Shown: piece by piece, positions 1 to 8,091 of the stretch
How positions within the stretch are numbered: position 1 is the first letter of the stretch
Layout of the letters: each line of letters begins with the position of its first letter
Source of the DNA: Candidatus Aalborgiella aggregata
GTDB lineage: Bacteria > Pseudomonadota > Gammaproteobacteria > Burkholderiales > Burkholderiaceae_C
DNA: 64,000 nt
NCBI GenBank assembly: GCA_016705065.1
Contig: JADIYY010000001.1
Span: 620,001-684,000 of the forward strand
Direction of reading: 5' to 3'
Notes under the pieces: generated by a model
What the model was told of the DNA's origin: nothing
Seen by the model: the letters and a program-made list of their open reading frames with translations, nothing else
Databases searched by the model: none
Program-made: the position numbers and the translations under genes

Positions 1-254
1 AAAACCATGCGGGCAAAGGCATTCCATGCAAATTTAATTTGATCCCCTTTAACCCGTTTCCCGCTTCAGGCCTGCTGTGTTCGTCCAAGAATCAAGTACA
101 GGCTTTTGCCAAAGTTCTCAGCGATGCGGGTATAGTGACAACCGTACGCAAAACACGTGGTGACGACATTGATGCGGCTTGTGGGCAATTGGCCGGTGAG
201 GTGATTGACAGAACTAAGGTAGTTATTCGCATGCAACAAAGGATGGTTGAATGA
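1..254 (+). CDS. rlmN: 23S rRNA (adenine-2503-C2) methyltransferase RlmN, C-terminal part
   Basis: 5'-truncated by the window edge; the frame is open from base 3 and runs NLIPFNPFP to a TGA at 252-254, about 83 residues. The motif NLIPFNPF followed by a VTTVRKTRGDDIDAACGQL tail is the characteristic end of RlmN, a radical SAM enzyme that methylates C2 of A2503 in 23S rRNA and A37 of some tRNAs. The radical SAM cysteine cluster lies upstream, outside the window, but the CGQL cysteine (the family's catalytic methyl-carrying cysteine lies in this tail) is present. Its stop overlaps the start of pilF by four bases (ATGA), so the two are co-translated, as is usual in Burkholderiales. Confidence 0.93.
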   Translation, partial: NHAGKGIPCKFNLIPFNPFPASGLLCSSKNQVQAFAKVLSDAGIVTTVRKTRGDDIDAACGQLAGEVIDRTKVVIRMQQRMVE

Positions 255-1057
255 TGGCAAGTAAAAATTCTCTTTTCGTCACGGCTATGCTAGTCCTTGT
301 CTTTACTTGGCTCAGTGGCTGTGCCACCGAACCTACGGGAACTGCAGGGCAAGCCGATTTGGCTACTGCGTCAGACGAAACAGAGCAACAAAAGCGCGCC
401 AAAATCAGGTTGGAATTGGCGCAGGGCTATTTAGAGCAGGGACAGCTCACTGTTGCCCTGGACGAAGTGAAATTGGCTATCAATGCAGACCCCAGATCCA
501 CCGATGCATACAACTTGCGTGGCCTGATTTACATGCGTCTGAACGACATGGGTTTGGCGCGTGACAGTTTTACGCGTGCAGCCAGTTTGAATCCAAGAGA
601 TGGCAATGTGCTGCACAATTTGGGATGGTTGTCATGCCAAGAAGCCCGCTACGCAGAATCGATCGTTTATTTTGATCGTGCTTTGGCCAGTCCAGCATAT
701 CAGGGGCAAGCCAACACTTGGTTGACCAAGGGTGTTTGCTTCATGCGTGCAGGCGACAAGCGACAAGCTGAATCCAGTTTTTTGCGTGCTTTGGAGTTTG
801 ATGCTGCGAACCCGATCACTGGCTATAACTTGGCAAATTTAATGTACCAGCGCCAAGAGCTGGTACGCGCACAGTTTTACATTCGGCGCTTGAATAACAG
901 TGAATTTTCCAATGCGGAATCGTTATGGTTGGCTGCCAAAATTGAAAGAAAACTGGGTAATCAAGTGGGCGTCACCCAGTTGGGAGAAAGTTTGAAAAAG
1001 CGGTTTCCAGAATCCAAAGAAATGTCTTTGTTTGATCGGGGTTTATTTAATGACTAA
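251..1057 (+). CDS. pilF: Type IV pilus biogenesis/stability TPR lipoprotein PilF (PilW)
   Basis: A 268-residue outer-membrane lipoprotein pilotin that helps the secretin PilQ assemble. The N-terminus is a hydrophobic signal peptide ending in a lipobox (LSGC, Cys about residue 24). The rest is a run of tetratricopeptide repeats from about residue 50 to 250 (motifs such as AYNLRGLIYMRLNDMGLARDS). AAAGGA about 7 bases upstream supports the first ATG; a second ATG follows directly, so the exact start is uncertain by one codon. It overlaps rlmN at its start and the rodZ-like gene at its end. The gene is intact, unlike the minor pilin genes near 37-45 kb. Confidence 0.9.
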   Translation: MMASKNSLFVTAMLVLVFTWLSGCATEPTGTAGQADLATASDETEQQKRAKIRLELAQGYLEQGQLTVALDEVKLAINADPRSTDAYNLRGLIYMRLNDMGLARDSFTRAASLNPRDGNVLHNLGWLSCQEARYAESIVYFDRALASPAYQGQANTWLTKGVCFMRAGDKRQAESSFLRALEFDAANPITGYNLANLMYQRQELVRAQFYIRRLNNSEFSNAESLWLAAKIERKLGNQVGVTQLGESLKKRFPESKEMSLFDRGLFND

Positions 1058-1988
1058 CGCATCACAAGAATTAATTCAATCACCAGAACTGCCGACTTTG
1101 CAGGAAGAGCATGAGGTTCAGAGTGATAACGCGCCAGAAATAAATATTCAAGAGCCGACGCAACCAAGCGCTGGTCAGCTTATAAAACAAGCACGCATGC
1201 AAGCAGGTTTGCACATTGCAGCGTTGGCAGTTACTTTAAAAGTACCAGTGAAACGGCTCGAAGCATTAGAAGACGACAACTTAAACCTGTTACCGGATAT
1301 GGTTTTTGTGCGTGCATTGGCAGCCAGTGTATGCAACACCCTCAAAATTGATCCAGAGCCCATTTTGGCTTTAATGCCCAAGTCAGGTTCAACCAGATTA
1401 GACAATGTCAGCAAGTCGATTGACACACCCATTCGTCGCTCAGCTTTGTCTAATGACAAAGTGAGCCCCATGGATTTTATGAAAACACCATGGATGATAG
1501 GTGGCGCAGCCCTGTTGTTGGGAGCAGCAGCCATCTATTTTTGGCCGACGATGAAGTCTGACAGCACAAAGACCATTCAAGAGTCAAAAACATCGGGTGT
1601 AATCGAGATGGCTTCAAAAGAATCCAACGCCATTCAAGTGACACCGGTGGTTGCGACACCGGTCACTGCGGCAACCGCACCGGTTATATCCACCGATACG
1701 GCAAACCAGCCAAGCGCATTGACGGCATCCGCCAATACGACAACGGTGAGTGATGGTATTGTGGCTTTCAAAGCCAGTGGTGATACTTGGATTGAGGTCA
1801 AAGATGCCAAGGGAGCCACGGTTTTTAAACAGCTTATGAAGGCAGGGGAAAGCGCTGGTGCGAATGGTGTTTTACCTTTGTCCGTGACTGTAGGAAGTAC
1901 AAATTTCACACAAGTACTGGTTCGCGGTCAGGTTAAAGATTTGACTTCGATTGCAAAAAACAATGTGGCGTTTTTTGAGGTGAAGTGA
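1050..1988 (+). CDS. rodZ: RodZ-like helix-turn-helix membrane protein
   Basis: 312 residues from the ATG at 1050, which overlaps the pilF stop by 8 bases; a longer frame from 1032 is possible but would overlap more. A cytoplasmic HTH_25 domain (about 42-105, GQLIKQARMQAGL...) is followed by one transmembrane segment near 148-168, a Thr/Ala/Val-rich periplasmic linker, and a C-terminal DUF4115 beta domain (about 235-308). This is the RodZ architecture: the protein links MreB to the cell wall elongation machinery. In betaproteobacteria it always sits between pilF and ispG, as here. The assignment rests on architecture and position. Confidence 0.85.
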   Translation: MTNASQELIQSPELPTLQEEHEVQSDNAPEINIQEPTQPSAGQLIKQARMQAGLHIAALAVTLKVPVKRLEALEDDNLNLLPDMVFVRALAASVCNTLKIDPEPILALMPKSGSTRLDNVSKSIDTPIRRSALSNDKVSPMDFMKTPWMIGGAALLLGAAAIYFWPTMKSDSTKTIQESKTSGVIEMASKESNAIQVTPVVATPVTAATAPVISTDTANQPSALTASANTTTVSDGIVAFKASGDTWIEVKDAKGATVFKQLMKAGESAGANGVLPLSVTVGSTNFTQVLVRGQVKDLTSIAKNNVAFFEVK

Positions 1989-3256
1989 TGCAGTCGAGTT
2001 TGCCAGTCATTGAGCCGATTTCCTGTGCGAGCCCAACAGTTAAGCGCACGCGCCAAGCCTCGGTGGTTTGGGGTTCTCGCACAGTGACTGTTGGTGGTGA
2101 TGCGCCCGTTCGGGTGCAATCCATGACCAATACCGATACGGTAGATGCCGTTGGCACGGCGATACAAATCAAAGAACTGGCCAATGCTGGCTCTGAAATG
2201 GTGCGCATCACGGTCAATACACCTGAAGCAGCAGCCCAAGTGCCGTACATTCGCGAGCAGTTGGATCGCATGGGTATTGATGTGCCCTTGATTGGCGATT
2301 TTCATTACAACGGCCATCGATTGCTCACTGATTTTCCAGATTGCGCACAAGCCTTATCGAAATACCGGATCAACCCAGGCAATGTGGGTAAGGGTGATAA
2401 AAAAGACAAACAATTTGGTCAAATGATTGAAGCAGCGGTGCGTTGGAACAAAGCCGTTCGCATTGGTGTCAATTGGGGTAGTTTGGACCAAGAATTGCTG
2501 GCGCACCTAATGGATGAAAATTCCAAACGCAGTATTCCTTGGGATGTCAAAACCGTGATGTTTGAAGCTTTGGTGTCATCGGCGATTGATTCAGCCAAAC
2601 TTGCAGAGACCATGGGTCTGAATGGCAATCAAATTATCTTGTCGTGCAAAGTCAGCGGTGTTCAAGACTTGATTTCCGTCTACCGTGGCATGTCCAAGCG
2701 CTGTGATTACGCTTTGCATTTGGGTTTGACTGAAGCGGGTATGGGTACCAAAGGGACAGTTGCCTCAGCAGCAGCTTTGTCTGTTTTGCTGCAAGAAGGC
2801 ATTGGCGACACCATTCGCGTGTCTCTCACGCCGCAACCGAACGAATCCCGCACACAAGAAGTGGTCATCGCATCCGAAATTTTGCAATCCCTAGGGTTGC
2901 GCAGTTTTGTACCCAGTGTGACCGCCTGTCCAGGCTGTGGCCGAACCACCAGCACCACATTCCAATCATTGACGCAACAAATTGATGATTTTTTGCGTGC
3001 CCAAATGCCTGTTTGGAAAGACAAATTTGCTGGTGTTGAAAAAATGAAAGTTGCTGTCATGGGTTGCATTGTGAATGGCCCAGGTGAGAGCAAGCATGCC
3101 GATATTGGTATTAGCTTGCCTGGCACTGGCGAAGCACCTGCTGCCCCTGTTTATATTGATGGTGAAAAAAGTGTCACCTTGCGTGGTGACAACATCGCAC
3201 AAGAATTTCAAACCATTGTTCAAAACTACATTGAAAATCGCTACGGTAAAAAATAA
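1988..3256 (+). CDS. ispG: 4-hydroxy-3-methylbut-2-en-1-yl diphosphate synthase (flavodoxin) IspG
   Basis: 422 residues. The enzyme reductively opens methylerythritol cyclodiphosphate to HMBPP, the penultimate step of the MEP isoprenoid pathway, using a [4Fe-4S] cluster. The cluster ligands are visible as CPGC (about 314 and 317) and MGCIVNGPGE (Cys about 360); the N-terminal TIM barrel opens with GGDAPVRVQSMTNTDT. The ATG at 1988 is preferred over the GTG at 1985 because it shares its A with the upstream TGA. The stop overlaps the hisS start (TAATG). It is part of the pilF-rodZ-ispG-hisS cluster. Confidence 0.97.
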   Translation: MQSSLPVIEPISCASPTVKRTRQASVVWGSRTVTVGGDAPVRVQSMTNTDTVDAVGTAIQIKELANAGSEMVRITVNTPEAAAQVPYIREQLDRMGIDVPLIGDFHYNGHRLLTDFPDCAQALSKYRINPGNVGKGDKKDKQFGQMIEAAVRWNKAVRIGVNWGSLDQELLAHLMDENSKRSIPWDVKTVMFEALVSSAIDSAKLAETMGLNGNQIILSCKVSGVQDLISVYRGMSKRCDYALHLGLTEAGMGTKGTVASAAALSVLLQEGIGDTIRVSLTPQPNESRTQEVVIASEILQSLGLRSFVPSVTACPGCGRTTSTTFQSLTQQIDDFLRAQMPVWKDKFAGVEKMKVAVMGCIVNGPGESKHADIGISLPGTGEAPAAPVYIDGEKSVTLRGDNIAQEFQTIVQNYIENRYGKK

Positions 3257-4584
3257 TGACAGACAGTCCGACCAGCACAGCTCCAACACAAGCTAATTCC
3301 AAAGTTCAGCCCATTTCAGCCGTGAAAGGCATGAACGACATTTTGCCGCCCGATTCAGCCCGCTGGGAATGGTTTGAATCGCATGTGCGCGACGTCATGG
3401 CCGGCAGTGCATATAGAAACATTCGCACACCAATCGTCGAACCCACTGCGCTTTTTGTGCGAGGCACAGGCGAGACCACCGACATTGTTGAAAAAGAAAT
3501 GTACTCGTTTGAGGACAAGTTAAATGGCGAACAATTAACCTTGCGCCCTGAAAATACACCAGGTGTGGTGCGTGCCGCCATTGAACACAACCTCACCTAT
3601 GACGGCGGCAAGCGCTTGTATTACATGGGCCCCATGTTCCGGCACGAACGTCCTCAGCGCGGGCGTTATCGCCAGTTTTACCAATTGGGCGCTGAAGCAT
3701 TGGGCTTTGCTGGGCCAGAGGTCGATGCGGAATTGATGCTGTTGGCACACCAATTGTTGTCGCGATTGGGTGTCAAAAATGTGCGAGTGGAGATGAACAG
3801 TTTGGGTGTGCCAAGCGAGCGGCAAGCACACCGTGCGGCTTTGATTACTTATTTTGAAAAGCACAAAGATGCGTTGGATACGGATGCGCAGCGACGTTTA
3901 CTGACCAACCCATTGCGAATTTTGGACACCAAAAATCCCGCCATGCAGAATTTGGTGCAAGCAGCGCCCCAACTGCTGGACTATTTGGGCGAAGCATCAC
4001 TCAAACATTTGGACACAGTCAAACGCTTGCTGGACAGCTGCGGCGTGGCTTGGGCGATTAACCCACGCTTGGTGCGGGGCTTGGATTACTACAGCCACAC
4101 CGTATTTGAATTCATCACTAGTGAGCTGGGTGCTCAGGGCACATTGTGTGGCGGTGGTCGCTACGACGGATTATTTGAAATTTTGGGTGGTAAGCCCACA
4201 TCCGCTGTTGGCTGGGGCATGGGTATCGAGCGTGTGCTGGAGTTGTTGAAAGAGCAGGCCGTTGCCAGCAGCCAACCCAATTTGGATGCCTACGCTATCG
4301 TGCCCGATTTAGCAGCAGCACCTGTGGTGGCGGGTGTGTTACAAACTTTACGCGCCAACGGTATCAGTGTGCAAATGCATGCGACAAATGACGGAACAGC
4401 AGGCAGCATGAAGAGCCAATTCAAGAAAGCCGACGCCAGCGGTGCTCGGTATGCGCTGGTGTTTGGTGCAGATGAAATGGCTGCTGGACAGCTTACTGTA
4501 AAGTCATTGCGAGACGGGCAGGGCGCACAAAGCTTGCAGGCGTTAAAATCGGTGGGTAGCTGGTTGCAAATGCTACGACAATAG
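3256..4584 (+). CDS. hisS: Histidyl-tRNA synthetase
   Basis: 442-residue class II synthetase, the usual length. Motif 2 is seen as MFRHERPQRGRYRQFYQ near 127-143, the histidine-specific LVRGLDYYSHTVFEF near 270-285 and motif 3 as GWGMGIERVLELL near 318-330, followed by an anticodon-binding domain (about 340-430). The N-terminus carries the KGMNDILPPDS signature after a short Ser/Thr-rich extension. It charges tRNA-His in the cytoplasm. The start ATG overlaps the ispG stop codon. A 101-base AT-rich gap follows before yfgM and may hold a promoter (TTGACT about 17 bases before TTATTC, weak). Confidence 0.97.
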   Translation: MTDSPTSTAPTQANSKVQPISAVKGMNDILPPDSARWEWFESHVRDVMAGSAYRNIRTPIVEPTALFVRGTGETTDIVEKEMYSFEDKLNGEQLTLRPENTPGVVRAAIEHNLTYDGGKRLYYMGPMFRHERPQRGRYRQFYQLGAEALGFAGPEVDAELMLLAHQLLSRLGVKNVRVEMNSLGVPSERQAHRAALITYFEKHKDALDTDAQRRLLTNPLRILDTKNPAMQNLVQAAPQLLDYLGEASLKHLDTVKRLLDSCGVAWAINPRLVRGLDYYSHTVFEFITSELGAQGTLCGGGRYDGLFEILGGKPTSAVGWGMGIERVLELLKEQAVASSQPNLDAYAIVPDLAAAPVVAGVLQTLRANGISVQMHATNDGTAGSMKSQFKKADASGARYALVFGADEMAAGQLTVKSLRDGQGAQSLQALKSVGSWLQMLRQ

Positions 4585-4685
4585 CGCTTTGTCAATCCTG
4601 ATTTGACTTTCACGCTATGCGATATTTATTCGCCATTTGTAATCATTTTCTAATTCCTCTCAATCATTCTCATTTTTAATAAGCC

Positions 4686-5345
4686 ATGGCTACTCAACTC
4701 AATCTCGAAGAACAAGAACAACTAGACGAACTGAAGCACTTTTGGAAACAATGGGGCAACCTGATAACTTGGGTGCTGATCGTCGTCATGGGTGCTTATG
4801 CGGCATGGAACGCCTACCAATACTACCAACGCAGTCAAGCCACACAAGCCGCGGGGATGTTCACCGAAGTGGAACGCAGTGTAGCGAGCAAAGATGCTGC
4901 CAAAATTGAACGCGCTTTAGCTGACATGAACGCCAAATTTGGCTCCACCACTTATGCGCAACAAGCCGGTTTGTTGGCTGGAAAAAGCTTGTTTGAATTG
5001 GGTAAAACCGATGCTGCCAAAGCTGCATTGAATAATGTTGCACAAAATGCCAAAGACGAAGGTTACCAAGCTTTGGCGAAATTGCGTTTGTCCGCAGTGG
5101 CCATTGAAGCTAAAAACTATGACGATGCACTGAAACAATTGTCTGGAACTTTCCCTGCGGAATTTGCCGCATTGGCCGATGATCGACGTGGTGATGTCTA
5201 TGCTTTGCAAGGCAAAACTGCAGAAGCCAAAGCCGAATACGTGAAAGCCTACAAAGGTTTTGACGATAAAACTGCATATCGCCGTTTGGTTGAAGTCAAA
5301 ATCAACGCCTTGGGTGGCGATGCTGTGACGACACCTGCTAAATGA
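4686..5345 (+). CDS. yfgM: YfgM-family tetratricopeptide membrane protein
   Basis: 219 residues. A short acidic cytoplasmic N-terminus (LNLEEQEQLDELKHFWKQWG) precedes one transmembrane helix at about 28-48, then a periplasmic TPR_21 domain with Ala/Lys-rich helical repeats. In E. coli the family is an ancillary partner of the SecYEG/PpiD translocon and is linked to outer-membrane protein biogenesis. In related genomes bamB follows directly; here der starts only 10 bases downstream, so that gene is missing. PpiD, its known partner, is present at 23.4 kb in this window. Confidence 0.85.
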   Translation: MATQLNLEEQEQLDELKHFWKQWGNLITWVLIVVMGAYAAWNAYQYYQRSQATQAAGMFTEVERSVASKDAAKIERALADMNAKFGSTTYAQQAGLLAGKSLFELGKTDAAKAALNNVAQNAKDEGYQALAKLRLSAVAIEAKNYDDALKQLSGTFPAEFAALADDRRGDVYALQGKTAEAKAEYVKAYKGFDDKTAYRRLVEVKINALGGDAVTTPAK

Positions 5346-5355
5346 ACCGCGCTGA

Positions 5356-6684
5356 ATGAAACCAGTTTTAGCCCTCGTTGGTCGCCCCAACGTCGGTAAA
5401 TCAACCCTTTTTAACCGCCTGACCAAAACACGCGACGCCATCGTTGCGGATTTTGCGGGGTTGACACGCGACCGCCATTACGGCAACGGCAAGCAAGGCA
5501 AGCTGGAATATATCGTGATTGATACCGGTGGTTTTGAACCGACAGCAGAGACCGGCATTTACAAAGAAATGGCCAAGCAAACGCGCCAAGCAGTAGCCGA
5601 AGCGGATGTGGTCATCTTCATGGTGGATGCGCGTGATGGTGTGTGCGCACAAGATCACGACATTGCCAAATACCTGCGCAAACTGGGTAAAACATGCATC
5701 TTGGTTGCCAATAAAGCAGAGGGCATGACCAACAGCCACCAGTTGGGTGAATTTTTTGAACTGGGATTGGGCGAAGTACATGGTGTGTCAGCAGCACATG
5801 GTCAAGGTACGCGCGAACTGGTTGACTTGGCATTTGCCAGTCTGCACTTGAGCGAAGAGGAAGAAGAGCCAGTTGAAACAGGTGCTATCAAAATTGCAGT
5901 TGCTGGTCGACCGAACGTGGGCAAGTCCACCTTGATCAACACCTGGTTGGGCGAAGAGCGCTTGGTAGCGTTTGACCAAGCAGGTACCACACGCGATGCG
6001 ATATCAGTACCATTTGAACGCGATGGGCAAAAGTTTGAATTGATCGACACCGCAGGCTTGCGTCGCAGAGGGCAAGTGTTTGAAGCCATCGAAAAATTCT
6101 CTGTCGTCAAAACCTTGCAAGCCATTGCCGATGCGAATGTCGTGCTTTTGTTGATTGACGCCGAGCAGGGCGTGACGGACCAAGACGCGCACATCGCGGG
6201 TTATATTTTAGAAAGCGGTCGTGCTGTAGTCATCGCTATTAACAAATGGGATGCGGTGGACGCCTACCAGCGCCAATTGGTGCAGCGCTCGATTGAAACG
6301 CGCTTGGCATTTTTGAAGTTTGCCGAGTTGCATTTCATCTCCGCCAAAAAGCGCCAAGGCTTAGGACCATTATGGACATCGCTGGCGAAAGCGCATCGCT
6401 CGGCTATGATCAAAATGACAACGCCCGTACTCACACGTTTGCTGCTTGAAGCCGTGCAATACCAAAGCCCAGAACGTGCCGGTCTGTTCCGGCCCAAAAT
6501 GCGTTACGCCCACCAAGGTGGTATGAACCCACCGGTGATCGTCATACACGGTAACTCGTTGGAACATGTCAGCAATGCGTACAAACGCTTTTTAGAAGGC
6601 CGTTACCGACAAGCTTTCAAACTCGTCGGCACGCCGCTACGGATTGAGTTTAAAACGACAGAGAATCCGTACAAAGACAAATAA
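5356..6684 (+). CDS. der: Ribosome-associated GTPase Der (EngA)
   Basis: 442 residues with two tandem G domains, the hallmark of Der, which acts in late 50S subunit assembly. The first G domain has GRPNVGKST at 8-16 and a G4 at about 119 reading NKAE. The second has GRPNVGKST at about 184-192, DTAGL near 231 and NKWD near 296. A C-terminal KH-like domain (about 355-435) ends in FKTTENPYK. The start is an ATG 10 bases after yfgM, so it is probably co-transcribed. hfq, the usual downstream neighbour in betaproteobacteria, is not here. Confidence 0.97.
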   Translation: MKPVLALVGRPNVGKSTLFNRLTKTRDAIVADFAGLTRDRHYGNGKQGKLEYIVIDTGGFEPTAETGIYKEMAKQTRQAVAEADVVIFMVDARDGVCAQDHDIAKYLRKLGKTCILVANKAEGMTNSHQLGEFFELGLGEVHGVSAAHGQGTRELVDLAFASLHLSEEEEEPVETGAIKIAVAGRPNVGKSTLINTWLGEERLVAFDQAGTTRDAISVPFERDGQKFELIDTAGLRRRGQVFEAIEKFSVVKTLQAIADANVVLLLIDAEQGVTDQDAHIAGYILESGRAVVIAINKWDAVDAYQRQLVQRSIETRLAFLKFAELHFISAKKRQGLGPLWTSLAKAHRSAMIKMTTPVLTRLLLEAVQYQSPERAGLFRPKMRYAHQGGMNPPVIVIHGNSLEHVSNAYKRFLEGRYRQAFKLVGTPLRIEFKTTENPYKDK

Positions 6685-6713
6685 GACGGAAAAAGTGTTA
6701 ACTCTACCGTCTT
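6683..6713. terminator. Bidirectional hairpin between der and the secreted-protein gene
   Basis: AAGACGG at 6683-6689 pairs with CCGTCTT at 6707-6713 around a 17-base loop. It lies exactly between the der stop and the stop of the convergent minus-strand gene. The T tracts are short on both sides, so it may be a weak terminator. Confidence 0.5.
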
Positions 6714-7123
6714 TACTTGGTACGTTGCAGTGTTATTTTGCTGCCGTTGTCTAGTTTTCCAGACCAAGTGCCGTCAGAAGCGGGCTCTAACGTTGCGTTT
6801 CTATCTTTGCAACCAGAAACAGAAGTTGATGCCATCATTTGAATCGTCATGCTGCCTTGTGCTATTTTGGTAACAGTAACAGGGAAGGGGCGATTCACGC
6901 AGGCATCTTTTTTGTCCTTGTTGGGGCGTGGCCAAGTCATCCACGTGCCGGCATTGCCGTTCAGTTCAATTTCTGCTTCTCGGGTATCAGAACCATCAGT
7001 CATGTAAGTCGCTTTCCATTTCCCATCGCTTGATTGTTGTCCCAAGGCAATTGGCGTGACTGTAGACACCAAGAAGAAAGTGAACAGCAAAGGTAGCAAT
7101 TGACGAGTTGAAATAGATTGCAT
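6713..7123 (-). CDS. Small secreted protein of unknown function
   Basis: 136 residues. The ATG at 7123 is chosen because GGAGG sits five bases upstream on the minus strand; a TTG four codons earlier has no such site. The first 28 residues form a Sec signal peptide (LLPLLFTFFLVSTVTPIALG), so the mature protein is exported. The mature part looks like a small beta-rich domain with a Gly/Trp pattern (GKWKATYMTDGSDTREAEIELNG, GTWSGKLDNGSKITLQ) and two cysteines. I do not recognise a family. It stands alone and converges on der. Confidence 0.7.
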   Translation of the reverse strand: MQSISTRQLLPLLFTFFLVSTVTPIALGQQSSDGKWKATYMTDGSDTREAEIELNGNAGTWMTWPRPNKDKKDACVNRPFPVTVTKIAQGSMTIQMMASTSVSGCKDRNATLEPASDGTWSGKLDNGSKITLQRTK

Positions 7124-7199
7124 CAAAACCTCCAAAAAGTGTTATCCACAAGGGTTGAAAACATTGTACAAATGAACGATGATTTTGTCTAAAATCATT

Positions 7200-7240
7200 T
7201 AGCTATAAAATTAATAGCAATATAGGCAATAAATATAAAG
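7200..7240 (-). repeat. Palindromic repeat copy 1 (degenerate, reverse orientation)
   Basis: Read on the minus strand it carries TATTTATTGCCTATAT followed by a TGCTAT...ATAGC hairpin, matching the 3' two thirds of the dispersed repeat; the GCCGGC part is lost. It lies in the AT-rich gap between the secreted-protein gene and the DUF2164 gene. Confidence 0.6.
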
Positions 7241-7302
7241 AATAAAGGCTAGTATTTTATGAATTATATGAATGAAAACACAAGTTTGCGTTAGGCGTCA
7301 GT

Positions 7303-7569
7303 TTACTTGCGCGCCTTGTCATACTTGCGCCAATAGGTGAATTCATCTTCATTCACTTCAAAATCCAAATCGGCAATGCGCTGCTGCAAGCGCTCTTGTA
7401 CGTCGGCTACGGCTTTGTTGTAAATTGATGGGCCTATCTCGTCAATAAAAAAGCCTAACAATCCGCCCGCTGCCACATTGCCAATTTTCTCTTCCATGTT
7501 TTCAAGAAAGTAGCGTTCTATGGACGCAATCGCTTGGGCGCGGTCTTCTTTGCTAAGTTCGATGCTCAT
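7303..7569 (-). CDS. DUF2164 family protein
   Basis: 88 residues from the ATG at 7569 (MSIELSKEDRAQAI), a start that matches the family better than the upstream in-frame codons. It is a small soluble alpha-helical protein: SIERYFLENMEEKIGNVAAGGLLGFFIDEIGPSIYNKAV is the typical DUF2164 core. Function is unknown. It begins 24 bases after the VOC gene on the same strand, so the two are probably one transcript. Confidence 0.8.
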   Translation of the reverse strand: MSIELSKEDRAQAIASIERYFLENMEEKIGNVAAGGLLGFFIDEIGPSIYNKAVADVQERLQQRIADLDFEVNEDEFTYWRKYDKARK

Positions 7570-7593
7570 GTTGGATTCCTCAAATCGCTGCAT

Positions 7594-7998
7594 TCATTCA
7601 GCATCATGGTACGCCACGCACACCTTGTTGCCTTCGGTGTCGCGAAAATACGCGCCGTAATAGTTGGCGTGGTAGTGGGGGCGTAGTCCTGGCGCGCCTT
7701 CACACGTGCCACCGTTGGCCAAGGCAGTCTCATACACACGCCGCACCTGTGCGCGCGACGCTGCCAAAAAAGCCACCATCTGTCCATTGCCCACTTGGTG
7801 AGCTGCTTTGTCAAAAGGTTTGCCAATCAAAAACAAGGGCCGCGCCACATCTGGTGTTTGCCAGCCTGCCCAATGGATGTTGGCCACTTCGTCATCTTCC
7901 CTAAACCGCAACACCAATCCCAGCTCTTTCAAGACCACGCTGTAAAACGCAAACGCACGCTCAAAGTCAGTGACGCCGGTGTGGGTGTGGGAGAACAT
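7594..7998 (-). CDS. VOC family (glyoxalase/bleomycin-resistance fold) protein
   Basis: 134 residues forming two beta-alpha-beta-beta-beta modules, with HTHTGVTDFERAFAFYSVVLKELG at the start and GAYFRDTEGNKVCVAYHDAE at the end, the signature of a single-chain VOC protein. Family members bind a divalent metal through His/Glu residues; candidates here are His 4 or 6 and residues in the last strand. The substrate cannot be told from sequence. It is upstream of the DUF2164 gene and probably in the same operon. Confidence 0.82.
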   Translation of the reverse strand: MFSHTHTGVTDFERAFAFYSVVLKELGLVLRFREDDEVANIHWAGWQTPDVARPLFLIGKPFDKAAHQVGNGQMVAFLAASRAQVRRVYETALANGGTCEGAPGLRPHYHANYYGAYFRDTEGNKVCVAYHDAE

Positions 7999-8091
7999 GT
8001 TTTAATTTGTTGATAGATGAGATGTGGTTATAGTCAATGCTATCGCATCTTGAATACTTGATTGCGAAAATTATTCTAACTTAGCTCTGTA

